Assembly: GCF_000235365.1 (NCBI RefSeq) | Contig: NC_016453.1 | Location: forward strand, 372,001 to 436,000 | DNA from: Eremothecium cymbalariae DBVPG#7215 | Taxonomy: Eukaryota; Ascomycota; Saccharomycetes; Saccharomycetales; Saccharomycetaceae | Direction: 5' to 3' | DNA: 64,000 nucleotides | In this document: piece by piece, positions 60,376 to 64,000 of the stretch | Layout: every line of letters begins with the position of its first letter | Numbering within the stretch: position 1 is the first letter of the stretch | Translations under genes and position numbers: made by a program | Notes under the pieces: model-generated | Databases searched by the model: none | What the model was told of the DNA's origin: nothing | What the model saw: only the letters and a program-made list of their open reading frames with translations

Positions 60376-63300
60376 TTAAATGTCAGCACCCATGACCATC
60401 GCAAGTAAAGCCATTCTCACGAACAAACCGTATCTCATTTGTCTAAAGTATGCAGCACGATGATCATAATCCACTTCCTCGCGAATTTCGCTGACACGTG
60501 GTAACGGGTGCATTATAACCATGTGCTGCTTGGCATGAGCCAAAATCTTGTTGTCGACAATGTAAACATCTTTGAACCGTAAATAATCTATCTCATTATC
60601 AAACCTTTCTTGCTGGACTCTGGTACAATACAATACATCAGATTTGGAAATAAGTTCAGGACTGATCTCCTCAGTCTCAGTGCCCAAAAGGCCTGCATCA
60701 CTTAGTTCCTTACGCAATGCACTTGGTAATCTCAGTTCTTTTGGAGAAATCAAGTTGATTCTAACATGGTAGTGCTTTAATAAACGGCATAAAGAGTGAA
60801 CTGGTCTACCAAATTTCAAATCACCCATAAAGGTGACGGAGATACCGTTAACAGTACCTAGCTCCTCTCTAATTGTGAATAGATCTAAGAAAGCCTGGGT
60901 TGGGTGTTCACGAGAACCATTTCCACCATTAACAATGGGTACTGGAGAGTACTTGGCGGCAATATGAGCAGACATTTCATCTGGATGTCTCAAAACAATC
61001 GCATCGGAATAACAAGCTAGTGTTCTAATTGTATCTTGTAGAGTCTCTCCCTTTTTCACAGAAGAAGCAGTAGTATTAATGTTAACAGTTCTACCACCTA
61101 AACGCTCCATTGCAGCAATAAAGGAAGATGAAGTTCTAGTCGATGGTTCATAGAATATAGTTGTCAACACACGGCCCTTCATTAAGTCCAAAACACCTTC
61201 CCTTTCAACCGCAGACCTTAATTCTTGTGCGACAGCAAACAAAGCGTGGAAATCAGAACGCTTGAATTGGTTAACAGACAAAATATTCCTTCCCAAGAAT
61301 GGATTGTTTCCACGAATCAACTGCAATAACGCACTGGAAGTGAATAAATCCTGTGGTGGTCTGGACGACATCAATCTCTGCCCTAGTGGTTGATCAACCA
61401 ATGATTCTTCATAGTCGCCATCCATAGATGTAACAGAGTTATGCCTTTCGTTAGAGAACGAAAACCTTTTTCTGCTGACAGTTCCGATTGCGACAGGTTG
61501 AACATGTTGAGCCTCGTTGTTAATAGTAGCTTTTTGAGGGGCACTTGCTGAGGTGATGATAACTTCACCCTTAGCTTCGTTGACTATCAAGTCACCACTT
61601 AAAACCACCGTTTCTTTATTGATCAAAACACGCTCAACACCACCTTTCAAGTCACCTTTGGTGTAAGGGGACCACCTTTTTGTGTGCTTGAAAGTAAATT
61701 CAAGGTCCAGCTCAACTGTTGAATTTTGGTCAGGGATGTTAAAGATCCTTACAGGGTTGTCGTGCAATTTTTCGATAATGTCATCAATTGTTAATCTACC
61801 ATTATTAACAGCAGATAGCAAAAGTGGAAGAGCCTCTTTAATACCTAACCCGGTCACCACCTTATTGCTAGTTATTGAAGCTAAAGCAGTTGGCAAGGAC
61901 CCAATACTGAAGATATCAATACCATCCAAATTTCTCCAAAAGAATTCTTGATCTTCTTTCGTTGGCAAAAACAATGCTTCAGGATAGTCTTCTTGAGAGA
62001 CAAATAGTGAGTGAATATTTACATCGCATGTCACCTTTTTTTCCTTTTCCTTCACAGTCATTATTAATGATAAGTCCTCTTTATTAGAAACGCCTGTGAT
62101 ATGAATTGGTCTATTTTGCAATGAAGCCAATAAAATGACAGAAGCTAGGTCTGAAGTCTTGGCCTCTGCAATTACTTGCTTCTCAATTGGCCAGTTTTTC
62201 AAGTGCTCAGCAACAATAGAAACTTTATTAGTGAGTTCTCTATTAGGTAAGAACAAAGCATTGGCTTGAGGTGCTGCTGTAGCTACATCTTCAAAATTAA
62301 GAGCAGTTGCAGCAATGCAAAATCCAAAATTGGTATATGCAGAGTTTTCACAAATAGAGCTTGCAGTTCTCAAGCTAACAGTATCGGTTATAAATGGTCC
62401 AGATGTGGACTTTGGGAGAATTTGTGAGTATGTAAACCCAGATTCAACAGATAAACGAGTAACTTCCTTCAACTCATCAGGGCCACTCACAACATTGGAG
62501 ATATTTGGAACATAAGATGCTATGTTAATTAAGCCCGGAATAGTTACGGTTCTATGAGAAGTTTGAGCATCTCTTTCGGATACCTCTAAGGTCAGATTTC
62601 TGGCTAAAGCTTCAATTAATAACTTGGCACATTTGACATTTGTCATTAATGGAACAGAGTAATCAACTGCCATTCGACGAGTTCTGTAGCCATTGGACAC
62701 ATAAGAAGCAGGGCGACGGAATCTATTAGCAGACGGTAAATTAATATACAGATCAATCTTATTATTGGCCAAATGCTGGGTTAAAGAATATTCCGATTTT
62801 TCATCATCCCCTTCATTTAAAAATGCCAAATATTGGACTGGAATTCCATGCTCTACAATAAAGTCAGCAGTACCAGCTGTGGCAAATAATTTATAACCCA
62901 TATTGTACAGCTTCTTAACAGAAGGTAACATTTCCTGCTTCTCTTTAAAAGACCCAATAGAGAGCAAAATATTTTTCTTTGGAAGTTTGAAACCTGTAGA
63001 TATCAGCGATTTCAAGTAGGCTTCATATTTGGAATGACCAAAAGTAGCAACTTCACCTGTAGATGCCATTTCAACACCTAGAACAGGGTCAGCACCAGCT
63101 AAGCGTGGGAAAGAGAATTGTGGCACTTTGATGGCTACATAATCATCTGGCAATTTTTCTACTGGATATGGAGTGACTGGGAGTCCCATGATCACCTTTG
63201 TAGCCATTTCAATTAAATTGACACCAACAACCTTGGAAATAAATGGGAAAGACCTTGAGGCCCTAACATTGCACTCAATCACCTTGATTTCATTGTTTTT

Positions 63301-64000
63301 TGCAATAAACTGAATATTATATGGTCCAGTGATCTTTAGAGCCCTACCAATCTTAGCCGTGGCATCAATAATTCTCTTCACAGTTTCAGGGTCCAAATCT
63401 TGTGGGGGTACAATCAATGTGGCATCACCTGAATGCACGCCCGCATTCTCAACATGTTCGGAAACTACATGCATGAGCATATTACCATCCTTAGCAATAG
63501 CATCCATTTCAATCTCCTTAGCATTTTCAATGTACTTAGTGATGACAACAGGGTAGTCACGAGAAACTTCAACTGCATGGTTCAAGTATGATTCCAAATC
63601 ATCCTTCGAATAAACAGTGTTCATTGCAGCACCAGATAATACGTAGGATGGGCGAACCAAGACTGGGTAGCCTACCTTGTCAGCAAATTCTTCAGCTTCT
63701 TCCATCGAAGTTAACTCTTTCCAAGCAGGTTGATCAACACCAATTTGATCCAACATACGAGAAAATTTATATCTGTTTTCTGCTGAATCGATCATTTCGG
63801 GTGAGGTACCCAGAATCTTTACATTCTCACGATGCAACGACATTGCAATATTGTTGGAGGTTTGACCACCCATAGAAACCACGACACCTGATGAGGTTTC
63901 CGCTTCATAGATATCCAATATTCTTTCCAAGTTAATATTCTCAAAATATAACCTGTCAACTTCATCATAATCTGTGGAAACGGTCTCTGGATTGTAATTG
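60376..64000 (-). CDS. URA2: Ura2, CPSase-ATCase multifunctional protein (partial)
   Basis: The C-terminal part of the ~2200-residue Ura2 (YJL130C) that catalyses the first two steps of pyrimidine synthesis. The frame runs off the window without a start; residues before the first internal Met (YFENINLER) are clearly carbamoyl-phosphate synthetase. In order: second CPSase synthetase half with ATP-grasp sequence (about 63950-63050), the MGS allosteric domain that binds UTP (about 63040-62800), a dihydroorotase-like domain that is inactive in fungal Ura2 (about 62600-61700), a linker, and aspartate transcarbamylase (about 61330-60376) with [12 protein letters not shown] (phosphate-binding STRTS), [10 protein letters not shown] and MHPLPRV. 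No defect is visible in the part present. Confidence 0.97.
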   Translation of the reverse strand, partial: NYNPETVSTDYDEVDRLYFENINLERILDIYEAETSSGVVVSMGGQTSNNIAMSLHRENVKILGTSPEMIDSAENRYKFSRMLDQIGVDQPAWKELTSMEEAEEFADKVGYPVLVRPSYVLSGAAMNTVYSKDDLESYLNHAVEVSRDYPVVITKYIENAKEIEMDAIAKDGNMLMHVVSEHVENAGVHSGDATLIVPPQDLDPETVKRIIDATAKIGRALKITGPYNIQFIAKNNEIKVIECNVRASRSFPFISKVVGVNLIEMATKVIMGLPVTPYPVEKLPDDYVAIKVPQFSFPRLAGADPVLGVEMASTGEVATFGHSKYEAYLKSLISTGFKLPKKNILLSIGSFKEKQEMLPSVKKLYNMGYKLFATAGTADFIVEHGIPVQYLAFLNEGDDEKSEYSLTQHLANNKIDLYINLPSANRFRRPASYVSNGYRTRRMAVDYSVPLMTNVKCAKLLIEALARNLTLEVSERDAQTSHRTVTIPGLINIASYVPNISNVVSGPDELKEVTRLSVESGFTYSQILPKSTSGPFITDTVSLRTASSICENSAYTNFGFCIAATALNFEDVATAAPQANALFLPNRELTNKVSIVAEHLKNWPIEKQVIAEAKTSDLASVILLASLQNRPIHITGVSNKEDLSLIMTVKEKEKKVTCDVNIHSLFVSQEDYPEALFLPTKEDQEFFWRNLDGIDIFSIGSLPTALASITSNKVVTGLGIKEALPLLLSAVNNGRLTIDDIIEKLHDNPVRIFNIPDQNSTVELDLEFTFKHTKRWSPYTKGDLKGGVERVLINKETVVLSGDLIVNEAKGEVIITSASAPQKATINNEAQHVQPVAIGTVSRKRFSFSNERHNSVTSMDGDYEESLVDQPLGQRLMSSRPPQDLFTSSALLQLIRGNNPFLGRNILSVNQFKRSDFHALFAVAQELRSAVEREGVLDLMKGRVLTTIFYEPSTRTSSSFIAAMERLGGRTVNINTTASSVKKGETLQDTIRTLACYSDAIVLRHPDEMSAHIAAKYSPVPIVNGGNGSREHPTQAFLDLFTIREELGTVNGISVTFMGDLKFGRPVHSLCRLLKHYHVRINLISPKELRLPSALRKELSDAGLLGTETEEISPELISKSDVLYCTRVQQERFDNEIDYLRFKDVYIVDNKILAHAKQHMVIMHPLPRVSEIREEVDYDHRAAYFRQMRYGLFVRMALLAMVMGADI

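Noticed and set aside
1..64000. transposons, long terminal repeats, viral insertions or CRISPR arrays
   Set aside because: No reverse transcriptase, integrase, transposase or long direct/inverted repeats were seen on either strand; CRISPR does not apply to this nuclear yeast DNA.

Overview
This window is nuclear chromosomal DNA from a budding yeast of the family Saccharomycetaceae, from a lineage that did not pass through the whole-genome duplication (WGD). Read left to right, the recognisable genes are SSY5, FBP26, VPS35, a CCP1 relic, PAM17, tRNA-Leu, DAS1, OAF3, LAS1, snR128/snR190, RPA34, TFA2, MRX5, IDS2, SFH5, ROQ1, TIM17, YAK1, RPB4, YUR1/KTR2, UTP30, TIF1/2, GLG1/2, RPS21, TRM2, RHO4, DYN1, LCB3/YSR3, MRS3/4, a YKR051W homolog, AIM23 and URA2. 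In Saccharomyces cerevisiae these genes are split between two sister regions, YJL130-YJL156 and YKR051-YKR066. Here they are interleaved, with one copy where S. cerevisiae has an ohnolog pair. That is the signature of a pre-WGD genome (Kluyveromyces, Lachancea, Eremothecium, Zygosaccharomyces or Torulaspora type). I cannot assign the genus. Genes are compact, few have introns, and standard decoding fits throughout.

Layout. 1-7.5 kb: amino-acid sensing protease, fructose-2,6-bisphosphatase (with an intron) and retromer VPS35, all on the minus strand. 7.5-9.9 kb: a gene-poor stretch holding a decayed cytochrome c peroxidase gene beside PAM17. 10.6-10.9 kb: a tRNA-Leu(CAG) gene with a very long, hairpin-rich intron. 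11.8-20.5 kb: DAS1, OAF3, LAS1, the snR190-U14 snoRNA pair, RPA34 and TFA2. 21-33.3 kb: mitochondrial, signalling, transcription and Golgi genes, including a probable ROQ1 ortholog and an L1-family ribosome-biogenesis factor. 33.5-41.4 kb: eIF4A, glycogenin, spliced RPS21, TRM2 and RHO4. 41.8-54 kb: the giant dynein heavy chain. 54-64 kb: sphingolipid phosphatase, mitochondrial iron carrier, a membrane protein, mitochondrial initiation factor 3 and the 3' half of URA2, cut by the window edge.

The genes form no single pathway; this is an ordinary gene-dense yeast chromosome arm. One functional theme recurs: ribosome biogenesis and translation (LAS1, U14, snR190, RPA34, UTP30, TIF1/2, RPS21, TRM2, tRNA-Leu). 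Several of these promoters carry RRPE, PAC, Tbf1-, Reb1- or Rap1-like motifs.

Three genes (LAS1, RHO4, DYN1) are each interrupted by one apparent -1 frameshift at a homopolymer run, with intact conserved sequence on both sides. Shared sequence errors are the simplest reading. The most unusual items are the 163-nt structured tRNA intron, the syntenic CCP1 pseudogene, the FBP26 intron and the diverged ROQ1 ortholog.
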